NCBI GenBank assembly: GCA_934408725.1
Contig: CAKRVB010000003.1
Span: forward strand, 62,001 to 126,000
DNA: 64,000 nt
Origin: an uncultured Marvinbryantia sp.
GTDB taxonomy: Bacteria; Bacillota; Clostridia; Lachnospirales; Lachnospiraceae
Reading direction: 5' to 3'
Position 1 is the first letter of the stretch. Each line of letters begins with the position of its first letter. Both the position numbers and the translations under genes were made by a program. The notes beneath the pieces are model-generated. The model saw only the letters and a program-made list of their open reading frames with translations, searched no databases and was not told the DNA's origin. Shown here one piece after another: positions 1 to 7,636 of the stretch.

Positions 1-783
1 GTCCAGCACTTTCTTCAAAAGCTGGTAGTATTCCGGCACCTCTTCCTCCGGAATCACATGTTTATTCCGATTATTCGTATTGGCGCAAAGTCTCAGCTCC
101 ACCATATGCAGTGCCATGCACTGCAAAAGTGTGTTCACTTCTCCGTTCTTCGCTTCCCGCTCCAGCAACGGCAGCATTCCCTTTTCAAAGGAATCGTAAT
201 ACCACTCTCTCTGCAAAACACTGATACAGTTAAAGAAATCCTGTTCCCGAGGCACCAGGTACTTCAATTCTGCTTCCCCCATATAGGAAAAGACCGGGTG
301 ATCTTTCAACAGCCAGTAGAGCAGCTGCTTTTCTTTCTCTGCCTCCAGATCACAATGCTTCCATGCTTCCAGCACCTGCGAAGTACGAAGTACCAGACCA
401 TGGAGTTCCAGAGGGAATACCAGCTGACTCTCACGGATATCGATCTCCATCGTTTCCCGGGTTTCCGGAAGGAAATGTTCACTTTTTTCTGTCAGTTCAA
501 ACTGCGGACAGGTATATGGCATAACAAACGCTATCTCTGATTGCTCCAGTTTCTCACATGCCTTCTTCAGCCATTCTGCTGACAAATTATCTTTTTCATA
601 CAGAACGGTCAGATAGTCTCCCTCTGATTCTGAGAGATGTTCCAGCACCTGATTTTCACCTGACTCTGTCAAATGACCCTTGACTGGGATGATCTGCAGC
701 GTCTCCTTCTGCATATTCTGCCCATTCATCAGTGCTTCTGCGCTCTCCTGTTTTTCATATACATAAATAGCCGTTAACTTCAC
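1..783 (-). CDS. Partial protein with degenerate glycosyltransferase-like region (5' part only)
   Basis: Only the first 261 codons lie in the window; the gene runs off the left edge. A GTG start is chosen because AAGGTGG sits nine bases upstream and no suitable ATG is near. The product is hydrophilic and has no signal peptide or membrane segment. Near residues 50-80 the order 'EGDYLTVLYEKDN' recalls the central strand of a GT2 (GT-A) fold, where 'GDY..fLDaDD' is usual, but the DxD is not intact. Such degenerate GT2-like modules occur at the start of long CDP-glycerol glycerophosphotransferase or multi-domain glycosyltransferase proteins of Firmicutes; this link is inference. It is divergent from the pyruvyl transferase at 986, with about 200 bp between them. 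Confidence 0.6.
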   Translation of the reverse strand, partial: MKLTAIYVYEKQESAEALMNGQNMQKETLQIIPVKGHLTESGENQVLEHLSESEGDYLTVLYEKDNLSAEWLKKACEKLEQSEIAFVMPYTCPQFELTEKSEHFLPETRETMEIDIRESQLVFPLELHGLVLRTSQVLEAWKHCDLEAEKEKQLLYWLLKDHPVFSYMGEAELKYLVPREQDFFNCISVLQREWYYDSFEKGMLPLLEREAKNGEVNTLLQCMALHMVELRLCANTNNRNKHVIPEEEVPEYYQLLKKVLD

Positions 784-922
784 GTATTATTCCCACCTTC
801 ATTGTCATTCTCAAGCAAAACTCTTTCTAAATTTTTATTATACATGATTTTTTTCTTCTTTCCTATCTTTTCAGAGTATTTTTTCTTTCCTGTTCCCTTT
901 CACCGGTTTCCAACCGCTTTTA

Positions 923-951
923 TTGTCATATGCTTTCTTTTCTGCTATACT
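923..951 (+). promoter_or_regulatory. Sigma-A promoter of the pyruvyl transferase gene
   Basis: TTGTCA (923-928) and TATACT (946-951) are separated by exactly 17 bp, about 35 bases before the ATG at 986. The same hexamers with the same spacing stand before the next gene (3115-3143). Confidence 0.75.
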
Positions 952-985
952 ATTTTTACTTAAAATCAATCCAGCGAGGTCATTT

Positions 986-3031
986 ATGAAAATCGGAATT
1001 ATTTCTATCAACATGTATTCAAAGGGTCAGAATTTTGCCTGCCCGCTCCACAATTATGCCTTTCAGCAGTTTCTGCTGAAGCACGATATTGAAAATACCA
1101 TTATCAGCTATACCCCGATCTATTTCAACGACTTTGATCTTCGTCATCCTGCTGATTATTATACACGTTTATGTGAGAACTTTGAAAAACAGGATCGTGT
1201 AGAAAAAGAACCGGAAGAATGGGCCAGAATCACTGGGCTTCGTCATGACTGGTCCGAACTCTATGAAGAACGCGAGCGCCGCTATGATAAATTCCAGCAC
1301 TTTATTGATACTCACTATATCAAAACTGACCGTGTATATAACTGTGACCTTCTGGAAGTGGAAGACCCAGGCTTTGACTGCTATATCTGCTGCACGGATG
1401 TCATCTGGAAAAAAGAACCTTACTGGGGATTCGACCGTGGCTTCTTCCTTGCCAGCACAGCCATGGAGAATAAATGGAAGATCTCTTATGCGGCCAGCCG
1501 CGGCGTATTTTTCAGTGAAAACGAAGAGGATGAACAGACTTTTCTGCATTATGTAGAGGATATTGATGCTATTTCCGTCCGGGAAGCCAGTCTGAAGCAC
1601 TATTTGGAAGAAAATATTGAGAAGCCGGTAACACAGGTTCTGGATCCAGTACTTCTTCACGAAAAAGAGTTCTATGATTCTATTATCATAAAACCAGAAG
1701 TGGAACATTATATTTTCCTCTATTATGTCATGGAGAAAGCAAATGATACTGCAGAAAAGGCTGTAGAATATGCCAGAGCGCATCATCTGAAAATCGTAGA
1801 GATTACGGACCGTCCTTTAAAACAAGGTAAACTGTCTGAATACTCTGATATCGAAGTGATCTATCACTATGATATGGGAATCGAAGAATGGCTGGGATAT
1901 ATCAAATATGCAGATTATATCTTTACCAATTCCTTCCATTGCTGTTGCTTTAGTATTTTATTTGAAAAGCAATTATTTGTCGGCAAGCGAGCAGGTGATA
2001 AGGTCTCGAATGTTCTTGAAATGTTTGGTCTGATGGATCGTCGGTTCCAGGCTTCTACAGATCTGATCGGACATCCATTGCCGGATATTGACTACAGCAA
2101 GGTCACACCTATTATGGAACAAAAACGAAAAGAATCGGCAGATTTCATTCTCTCTGCGATCCATCGCATGGAACAGGAACAGCGTCCGGTTCAGTCGTAT
2201 GAATGGTGGAAGCGCAGTCTTACCTATCCAATTACCTACTGTGCTGAATCTGCTGCCGGTATCACCAAAGCCCTTTCTCTGGAAAGCGGTGAACTGACTT
2301 ACACTTATGACGGCCTCCCTGTTTTTCAATCTGCTAAAAAAATGGTAAATAATGGTCTTTCCCGTTTTGCCAGCTGTATGTTTTTCCGTCCAGGCTATCA
2401 GTTCAATGGCTGGCGTATGCGTTTCCGCATTGATACCAAATGGTTCTGGTATCTGAAAGACGGCAGCTTTGTATTGGTGGATGAATATAATGAAACGAAA
2501 CATTCACCAATTCGAATTTTCCAGGAACATGACCGTATTCCTTATATTCCGGTCAACGGTATTGCATCTATGCAGGCAATTATCTGCTGGAAAAATAACA
2601 GTGAATTGTACCCATTATCCTGTTACAGCAATTACCATGCTTCTTCAAAGGACTATCATCTTGACAGCGTCTTATTTGATGTCCGCACGACCGGACGCGG
2701 ATTCACCGAATGTTTTTTACATGAACCAGTCCAGAACAATGGACAACAGACCATCCCGGTACCTGAATTTTCCAGAGATGGATATGAGCTTTCCGGCTGG
2801 TATATCCGGCTGAAGTTCCATAGTAAATGGTACTGGTATCTGGAGAATGGCACTTTCCAGCTCTGCTCTGATTATCAGGTAAATGCAGATCCTGCCAGAT
2901 ATCTGCTTACCAAGGGTTCCCCTATACCAGCTCTGGCAGTAAATCATATAGAACAGGTACGTCTGGATGCCGTATGGGAAGAAACATTCAGCAATAAAAT
3001 AAAGCGAAAATTTCACCAGCTATTAAAATAA
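986..3031 (+). CDS. Polysaccharide pyruvyl transferase family protein with duplicated C-terminal domain
   Basis: The 681-residue protein starts at ATG 986, preceded by GCGAGG; an upstream in-frame ATG at 923 lies inside the promoter and is rejected. Residues 1 to about 385 fit the polysaccharide pyruvyl transferase fold (WcaK/CsaB-like): an N-terminal Rossmann strand, 'AISVREASL' near 195-203, and 'TNSFHCCCFSILFEKQLFVG' at 314-333, which matches the family's conserved 'T.RfH..i.a' segment. These enzymes move pyruvate from PEP to a sugar as a ketal. The C-terminus holds two copies of a module of about 100 residues (440-536 and 561-665). Each has a 'GY.f.GW' start and a 'KWfWYL..G.F.L' core, resembling the short beta repeats of InlB-type proteins. 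The role of the modules is unknown; surface or glycan contact is a guess. The gene is single, with its own promoter and terminator. Confidence 0.75.
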   Translation: MKIGIISINMYSKGQNFACPLHNYAFQQFLLKHDIENTIISYTPIYFNDFDLRHPADYYTRLCENFEKQDRVEKEPEEWARITGLRHDWSELYEERERRYDKFQHFIDTHYIKTDRVYNCDLLEVEDPGFDCYICCTDVIWKKEPYWGFDRGFFLASTAMENKWKISYAASRGVFFSENEEDEQTFLHYVEDIDAISVREASLKHYLEENIEKPVTQVLDPVLLHEKEFYDSIIIKPEVEHYIFLYYVMEKANDTAEKAVEYARAHHLKIVEITDRPLKQGKLSEYSDIEVIYHYDMGIEEWLGYIKYADYIFTNSFHCCCFSILFEKQLFVGKRAGDKVSNVLEMFGLMDRRFQASTDLIGHPLPDIDYSKVTPIMEQKRKESADFILSAIHRMEQEQRPVQSYEWWKRSLTYPITYCAESAAGITKALSLESGELTYTYDGLPVFQSAKKMVNNGLSRFASCMFFRPGYQFNGWRMRFRIDTKWFWYLKDGSFVLVDEYNETKHSPIRIFQEHDRIPYIPVNGIASMQAIICWKNNSELYPLSCYSNYHASSKDYHLDSVLFDVRTTGRGFTECFLHEPVQNNGQQTIPVPEFSRDGYELSGWYIRLKFHSKWYWYLENGTFQLCSDYQVNADPARYLLTKGSPIPALAVNHIEQVRLDAVWEETFSNKIKRKFHQLLK

Positions 3032-3050
3032 CTCCATCGCTATCTACCAC

Positions 3051-3080
3051 AGGGACATCTATGCTGCCATGGATGTCCCT
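3051..3080 (+). terminator. Hairpin terminator after the pyruvyl transferase gene
   Basis: AGGGACATC (3051-3059) pairs with GATGTCCCT (3072-3080), a perfect 9-bp stem 20 bases after the stop codon. The following sequence is only moderately T-rich (tccttaatct). Confidence 0.65.
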
Positions 3081-3114
3081 TCCTTAATCTATCCTTAATT
3101 TTCTATTCACACTA

Positions 3115-3143
3115 TTGTCACTTTTTCCCAACTTTGTTATACT
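3115..3143 (+). promoter_or_regulatory. Sigma-A promoter of the SGNH hydrolase gene
   Basis: TTGTCA (3115-3120), a 17-bp spacer, and TATACT (3138-3143) lie 45 bases before the ATG at 3189. It matches the upstream gene's promoter in both hexamers and spacing, so the two genes may be expressed together although a terminator separates them. Confidence 0.75.
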
Positions 3144-3188
3144 TTACTCGATCACTAGTTATTGATTTATTATTATGAGGAGCATGTT

Positions 3189-4985
3189 ATGAAGAAAAAA
3201 TCATTTGCTGTATTTCTATTTTCTTTTCTGCTGCTGATCCTGACGATCCCAGCTTCCGCTGCCGGATCCACCGTCTTTTTCAGCGGCCGGCCTGTCTATC
3301 AGGCCAAGCCTGTCACCAACAGTCCAAGAATTCTCATGATCGGCAACAGTCTGACCTATACCAATGACATTCCTGGCATGGTGCAGAATCTGTGCCGGGC
3401 CAGCGGCATCAATGCCACGGTAGAATCGGTTACACTGGGTGGCAACTCCCTGACTGACGATGTGAATCCTGGAACCGGAAATGGCTATCCTTCTCTGGAA
3501 GCCAAGAAGAAAGTCAGCCAACAGATGTATAACAAATTAAAAAATCAAAAATGGGATTATGTTATTCTCCAGGGAAAGAGCGATGAGACCACTGAAATTC
3601 CAGGTAAATTCAAGAACGCAGTTGCCACACTGGCTCCACTGATCAAGTCCGCTGGCGCTCAAATGGTACTCTACTGTACCTGGGCACCGGATTATAAATC
3701 TTCTGCTTACAATATCGACCAGCAGCAGATGAATATTGCCAATGTATATTATGCCACTGCCAAACAGCAGGGCTGTGCACTGGCCCCATCCGGTATTGCT
3801 TTTGCCAGAGAACGTACCCTGTATCCAGATCTCGATCTGTATTACAGCGCCGGTGACCGCCTTCATCCTAATGTGGCCGGAAGCTACTTATCCGCCTGCT
3901 GTATCTACTCTACTTTATTTGGCAGATCCGCAGAAGGCATCAACTATTATCCGGCTATAAACGGCAAGACATCTGCACAGTCTCAGCAGATTGAGCAGAA
4001 TATGCAGTCCCTGGCTGCTGATGTGGCGCTTCGTGGAAACCTGAATATTTCCCAAAAGGCCACTTTCAAAGATCCAGGTTATACCATCAACAGAGGGAAA
4101 ACTCTGCAGCTTGCCTTTTCCAAAAACGGTTACCACGGAATCGCTTATCAGTCCAGCAATCCATCCTGCGTAACCGTCAGCCAAAGCGGTCTGGTTTCTG
4201 CAAAAGAATATGGCAGTGCCGTCATTACCGCAACGTTAAATAACGGCACCACCGCAACCTGTGACATCATTGTCTGCTCCGGAAAGTTTACGCTTACTGT
4301 TGGCGATAAATATACCTTCAAATTTAATAACAACTTTAGCTGGCGTTCCTCAAATGGATCCGTTGCCTATGTAAGCGGCAACCAGATCTACGCCGCAGGT
4401 TCCGGCAGTGCCACTCTGGTAGGCACCAATTCCAATGGTACTACCGTTACTCTTCAGGTAACAGTAAAAGGAACTTCATCCACAAAGAGCAAGGTGAAGC
4501 TGAATTCCAAATCTTTGTTCCTGGCAGTCGGCAAGAAGGCAAATCTGAAGACTCAGGTTCTCTCCGGATCGAATTTCTCCGGTCTGACCTATAAGTCCAG
4601 CAACAAATCAGTGGCCACTGTTACAAAGAAAGGTATCGTAACAGCGAAACGTCCGGGAAAGGTTAAAATCACCATCACCCCGAAAAAGGGGAAAAAGATG
4701 ACACTTACCATCACCTGCGGCACTCAGGTCAAAAAACTTGCATTCTCTAATGTGAAGTCCGGTGCAAAACTAAAAGTAGGTAAGAGCAAAACCTTAAAAG
4801 TCAAATTCACTCCATCCAAGGCCAGCATCAAAAAGCTGAGCTGGAAGAGCAGCAATACTAAGGTTCTCACCGTAAGCAAAAACGGTAAAATCAAAGCGAA
4901 AAAACCTGGTACTGCCAAGATCACTGCCACCGCTACTGATGGATCAAAGAAAAAAGTTACCGTAAAGATTAAAGTAGTGAAATAA
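3189..4985 (+). CDS. Secreted SGNH/GDSL hydrolase with Ig-like (BIG2) repeats
   Basis: The start is ATG 3189, with GAGGAG eight bases upstream. Residues 1-25 form a signal peptide (KKK, a Leu/Ile-rich core, ASA-A cleavage site). Residues 46-240 are an SGNH hydrolase: block I 'MIGNSLTYTND' with nucleophile Ser54, block II 'GGNSL' at 84-88, block III 'LQGKSDE', and the catalytic Asp223/His226 in 'DRLHPN'. Residues 300-598 hold several bacterial Ig-like modules with the 'W/YkSSN..VatVsk.G.v.A...G.a.ItAt' pattern, very Lys-rich at the end. No LPXTG or membrane anchor is visible, so the protein is probably released or held by its basic repeats. It converges on the MBOAT/ACP operon; SGNH enzymes often partner with MBOAT acyltransferases, but here the link is only positional. 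Substrate unknown (ester-linked acyl group on surface glycan likely). Confidence 0.85.
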   Translation: MKKKSFAVFLFSFLLLILTIPASAAGSTVFFSGRPVYQAKPVTNSPRILMIGNSLTYTNDIPGMVQNLCRASGINATVESVTLGGNSLTDDVNPGTGNGYPSLEAKKKVSQQMYNKLKNQKWDYVILQGKSDETTEIPGKFKNAVATLAPLIKSAGAQMVLYCTWAPDYKSSAYNIDQQQMNIANVYYATAKQQGCALAPSGIAFARERTLYPDLDLYYSAGDRLHPNVAGSYLSACCIYSTLFGRSAEGINYYPAINGKTSAQSQQIEQNMQSLAADVALRGNLNISQKATFKDPGYTINRGKTLQLAFSKNGYHGIAYQSSNPSCVTVSQSGLVSAKEYGSAVITATLNNGTTATCDIIVCSGKFTLTVGDKYTFKFNNNFSWRSSNGSVAYVSGNQIYAAGSGSATLVGTNSNGTTVTLQVTVKGTSSTKSKVKLNSKSLFLAVGKKANLKTQVLSGSNFSGLTYKSSNKSVATVTKKGIVTAKRPGKVKITITPKKGKKMTLTITCGTQVKKLAFSNVKSGAKLKVGKSKTLKVKFTPSKASIKKLSWKSSNTKVLTVSKNGKIKAKKPGTAKITATATDGSKKKVTVKIKVVK

Positions 4986-4994
4986 AACAACTAT

Positions 4995-5019
4995 GGGGCT
5001 GTCTATTTGCGACAGCCCC
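4995..5019. terminator. Shared bidirectional terminator between convergent genes
   Basis: GGGGCTGTC (4995-5003) pairs perfectly with GACAGCCCC (5011-5019) around a 7-base loop. T-rich sequence follows on the plus strand, and a looser T-rich stretch follows on the minus strand. It lies between the SGNH gene stop (4985) and the ligase gene stop (5065). Confidence 0.85.
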
Positions 5020-5064
5020 ATTTACTGTTTCATATTGTTCTATAGCCGGCTTCTATCATACGTT

Positions 5065-7104
5065 TTACTCTACCCAGTTGATCACATTTGTCTTCTTCGC
5101 CAGTTCTTTTCCCGCCTTTGCCGGATATCCCATCACTACCGTAGACCATACAATATGTGTATCTGGGATACCGAATCCCTGCAGCATTTCCCGAATTTCC
5201 GGTTCATCACAGATCGTCATCAATGCATTGATCCACGCAGAACCGATACCATAAGAATTCGCTGCCAGCATCATATTCTGTACTGCACAGGAGCTGTCCT
5301 GAATACCATCTGCATTTCTCCGGTCATTAGATACCAGTACGATAGTCTTCGGATTATTAAATCCATAGAAGTGCACCTTCTTTTCTTTGGACACTTTTTC
5401 CACAATCTGACGGAACGCATGGATCTTTTCCGCATTCTGGATCACGGTAAACTTCCAGGTCTGCATATTATGTCCGCTTGGTGCATAATAACCACACTGC
5501 AGGATCGTCTCCAGAACAGCTTTTGGCACCTGTTCCTCTGTAAAGTCACGAATACTTCTTCTGGATAAGATATTCTGCACCACTTCGTTGACCATCTGCT
5601 GATCTCCGTTCTCTTCCCAGCGTCTGTACAGAGCCTTGCGATCCAGCTTCTTCATACGATTTCTCGGAAGCTCCCGGATATTCAGATAACGCTGTGGCAG
5701 CTTATAGCGCTCCATACGCTCTGCCAGGAACTTTGTCAGTTCCTCTTCATTTACCGCAGAGCCTTCCGGCACGATATAGAGCACCGGCACTTTTCCAAGA
5801 ATGCCATCCGGATCATCCACCCCGATGCAGGCACACTCCCGGATCTCCTCAAATTCCTGTGCAATATTTTCCACTTCCACTGGAGATACCTTTTCTCCAC
5901 CTACATTGATGATATCATCCGCACGCCCCAGCATATAGATATAGCCATCTTCGTCCAGATATACCATATCATTGGTATACAGCCAGCCATCCACCAGCGT
6001 CTGTGCATTTGCCTCCGGCATCTGGTAATATCCCATCATCTGCATTTTTCCGCGAAGTACCATACGGCCCGCTGTATCAATATCTCTGGCCACGATCTCA
6101 TTTCCTTCCGTGTCCACAGTCTTCACCTCGACGCCTTCGATTGGCTTGCCAAGTGCGGTCAGCTTATCTGGATTCTCTGATACAATCAGGAAAATGGCTC
6201 CACCAGTCTCTGTCGAACCCCAGGTATTGACAATCTTCGTATTTGGCAGCATATTCACCAGCTTCTTCTTCATATCATAGCTAAGCGACCCTGCTCCGAA
6301 CTCCATATAACGTAAGTTTCCCATAATCCCGGCAAACTTATCCTGCATCTGACGATAAACCAGCTCGATGGAAGCAGGTACACTGACCAGTCCCGTACAA
6401 TGAAAGCCTTCGATATTCTTCTCCAGCTCCTGTGCAAAGGTAAATCCATTCTGCAAAATCAAAGTCGCACCAATATAGAAAATCGTTCTGGTGACACGCA
6501 TTCCTACAGAATGATTCAGAGGCAGTGGAAGCAGTACCACATCATCTGCCTGCATTCCTACTCCATGCCAGGTATTGTGTGTACTGGCATAAATATTCGC
6601 CACACTCAGCATCGTTCCCTTTGGCTTTCCAGTGGTTCCTGTAGTAAACAAAATCTCTGACAATTCCTCATCCGAGCGTTCCTGATAAGCCACCGTCAGT
6701 TCCTCTTCCGGGATCTCCAGACAATCTGCATATACCCCTTTCAGAGATGCCACACGAATCTTCTCATGCAGCACCTTGCCGTCTGCCAGCAGGATCTTCG
6801 GCTGTGCATACTCATAGACATCCAGAATATTCTCCAGCTTGGCTGACTTATCAATCGGAATGGACACTCCGCCAAGGTACTGCACTGCCAGATATCCCAC
6901 GATATACTCCGGCTTCGACACTGCTGAGATCATGATAAAATCTCCCTTTTCAATGCCGAACTCCTGCTGCAGCTTCTGTGCAAAAGCTCGCACCTGTATG
7001 CCCAGTTCCCCATATGTTACACGAATCTTCTTAAATCCAATGGCCAGCTTATCCGGCGTTTCTTTTGCATGCGCCAGCACCGCCTGTACAATTGTCTGAT
7101 ACAT
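5065..7104 (-). CDS. Adenylate-forming acyl ligase fused to a nitroreductase-family domain
   Basis: The 679-residue protein starts at ATG 7104, preceded by GGGAGGA. Residues 1 to about 500 form an ANL-superfamily adenylating enzyme: P-loop 'TTGTTGKPKGT' (154-164), 'NTWGSTETGG' in the acceptor region, and a C-terminal subdomain with 'GRADDIINVGGEKVSP' and a catalytic Lys near the end in 'RMKKLDRKAL'. From about residue 505 a nitroreductase-like FMN domain follows ('SRRSIRDF', 'APSGHNMQTWKF', 'GIGSAWI'). The gene follows an acyl carrier protein and an MBOAT gene, so the natural role is loading an acid onto that carrier, as DltA does for D-alanine, with the flavin domain possibly oxidising the bound or product acyl group. 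The family assignments are secure; the joint role and substrate are inference. Confidence 0.85.
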   Translation of the reverse strand: MYQTIVQAVLAHAKETPDKLAIGFKKIRVTYGELGIQVRAFAQKLQQEFGIEKGDFIMISAVSKPEYIVGYLAVQYLGGVSIPIDKSAKLENILDVYEYAQPKILLADGKVLHEKIRVASLKGVYADCLEIPEEELTVAYQERSDEELSEILFTTGTTGKPKGTMLSVANIYASTHNTWHGVGMQADDVVLLPLPLNHSVGMRVTRTIFYIGATLILQNGFTFAQELEKNIEGFHCTGLVSVPASIELVYRQMQDKFAGIMGNLRYMEFGAGSLSYDMKKKLVNMLPNTKIVNTWGSTETGGAIFLIVSENPDKLTALGKPIEGVEVKTVDTEGNEIVARDIDTAGRMVLRGKMQMMGYYQMPEANAQTLVDGWLYTNDMVYLDEDGYIYMLGRADDIINVGGEKVSPVEVENIAQEFEEIRECACIGVDDPDGILGKVPVLYIVPEGSAVNEEELTKFLAERMERYKLPQRYLNIRELPRNRMKKLDRKALYRRWEENGDQQMVNEVVQNILSRRSIRDFTEEQVPKAVLETILQCGYYAPSGHNMQTWKFTVIQNAEKIHAFRQIVEKVSKEKKVHFYGFNNPKTIVLVSNDRRNADGIQDSSCAVQNMMLAANSYGIGSAWINALMTICDEPEIREMLQGFGIPDTHIVWSTVVMGYPAKAGKELAKKTNVINWVE

Positions 7105-7145
7105 GATTTATCCTCCCACACACTTTATTTCCATATATGACAAAA

Positions 7146-7192
7146 GCACCCCGGCTTCAGGAAAACATATCGTTTCCAGTCTTCCGGAGTGC
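7146..7192 (-). terminator. Hairpin inside the acylation operon, possible attenuator
   Basis: Read on the minus strand, GCACTCCGG (7192-7184) pairs with CCGGGGTGC (7154-7146) with one G-U, and an inner stem GGAAA/TTTCC lies within. TTTTGTC follows directly. It falls between the carrier protein stop (7215) and the ligase start (7104), so it could lower ligase expression relative to the carrier protein. Confidence 0.5.
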
Positions 7193-7214
7193 CCGTTCTT
7201 CATTCGCTCTTCTT

Positions 7215-7442
7215 CTAGTCCATCAAGCGCTCTACCATAGAAGCCATACCATCTACAGAATTAAAATTTTCTTCAATGATCTCTTCATATGGAATCGTAA
7301 TACCGAATTCCATGGTCAATGCTGCAATGATACCAGTCAGTGTCAGAGAATCCAGGATTCCGTCATCTACCAGTTCATCAGAAGATAAGAAATCAATCTC
7401 CGGGAATTCCCCTTCTAATACTTCTAAAACTTTATCTCTCAT
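7215..7442 (-). CDS. Acyl carrier protein (DltC-like)
   Basis: The 75-residue acidic protein has the phosphopantetheine attachment Ser32 in 'DDGILDSLTLTG', the usual place and length for a stand-alone carrier protein. The start is ATG 7442 with AAGGAGA directly upstream; the longer reading frame to 7583 has no ribosome site and is rejected. It sits between the MBOAT gene and the ligase-nitroreductase gene on the same strand, which makes it the likely shuttle between the cytosolic adenylating enzyme and the membrane acyltransferase, as DltC is between DltA and DltB. About 195 bp without recognisable features separate it from the MBOAT gene. Confidence 0.9.
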   Translation of the reverse strand: MRDKVLEVLEGEFPEIDFLSSDELVDDGILDSLTLTGIIAALTMEFGITIPYEEIIEENFNSVDGMASMVERLMD

Positions 7443-7636
7443 TATCGAAATCTCCTTTTTATAAAGGTTCCTGCCTTTCAGAACCCATACTGATGGAATC
7501 ATCATACCATATTTGCGCCAGTTCGCCAAGGTATTTTTGTGAGCCCTCCCTGTCCCAAAAGCCAGATTGGGGCAGATACCCACCCCCTGACCACGAACTC
7601 ACCTCTTTTCTTTTTTCCCAACTTATTTTTTACTTA

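Noticed and set aside
1169..2503. Minus-strand frames within the pyruvyl transferase gene
   Set aside because: Antisense shadows; the plus-strand gene has promoter, ribosome site, terminator and family motifs.
4993..5568. 191-codon plus-strand frame after the SGNH gene
   Set aside because: It begins within the terminator hairpin and runs antisense to the nitroreductase domain.
7583..7583. Longer start for the acyl carrier protein
   Set aside because: The extra 47 residues have no carrier-protein likeness, and AAGGAGA stands directly before the ATG at 7442.
7443..7636. Possible riboswitch or attenuator before the carrier protein gene
   Set aside because: The 195-bp stretch has GC-rich patches but no recognisable aptamer or stable terminator; nothing could be supported.
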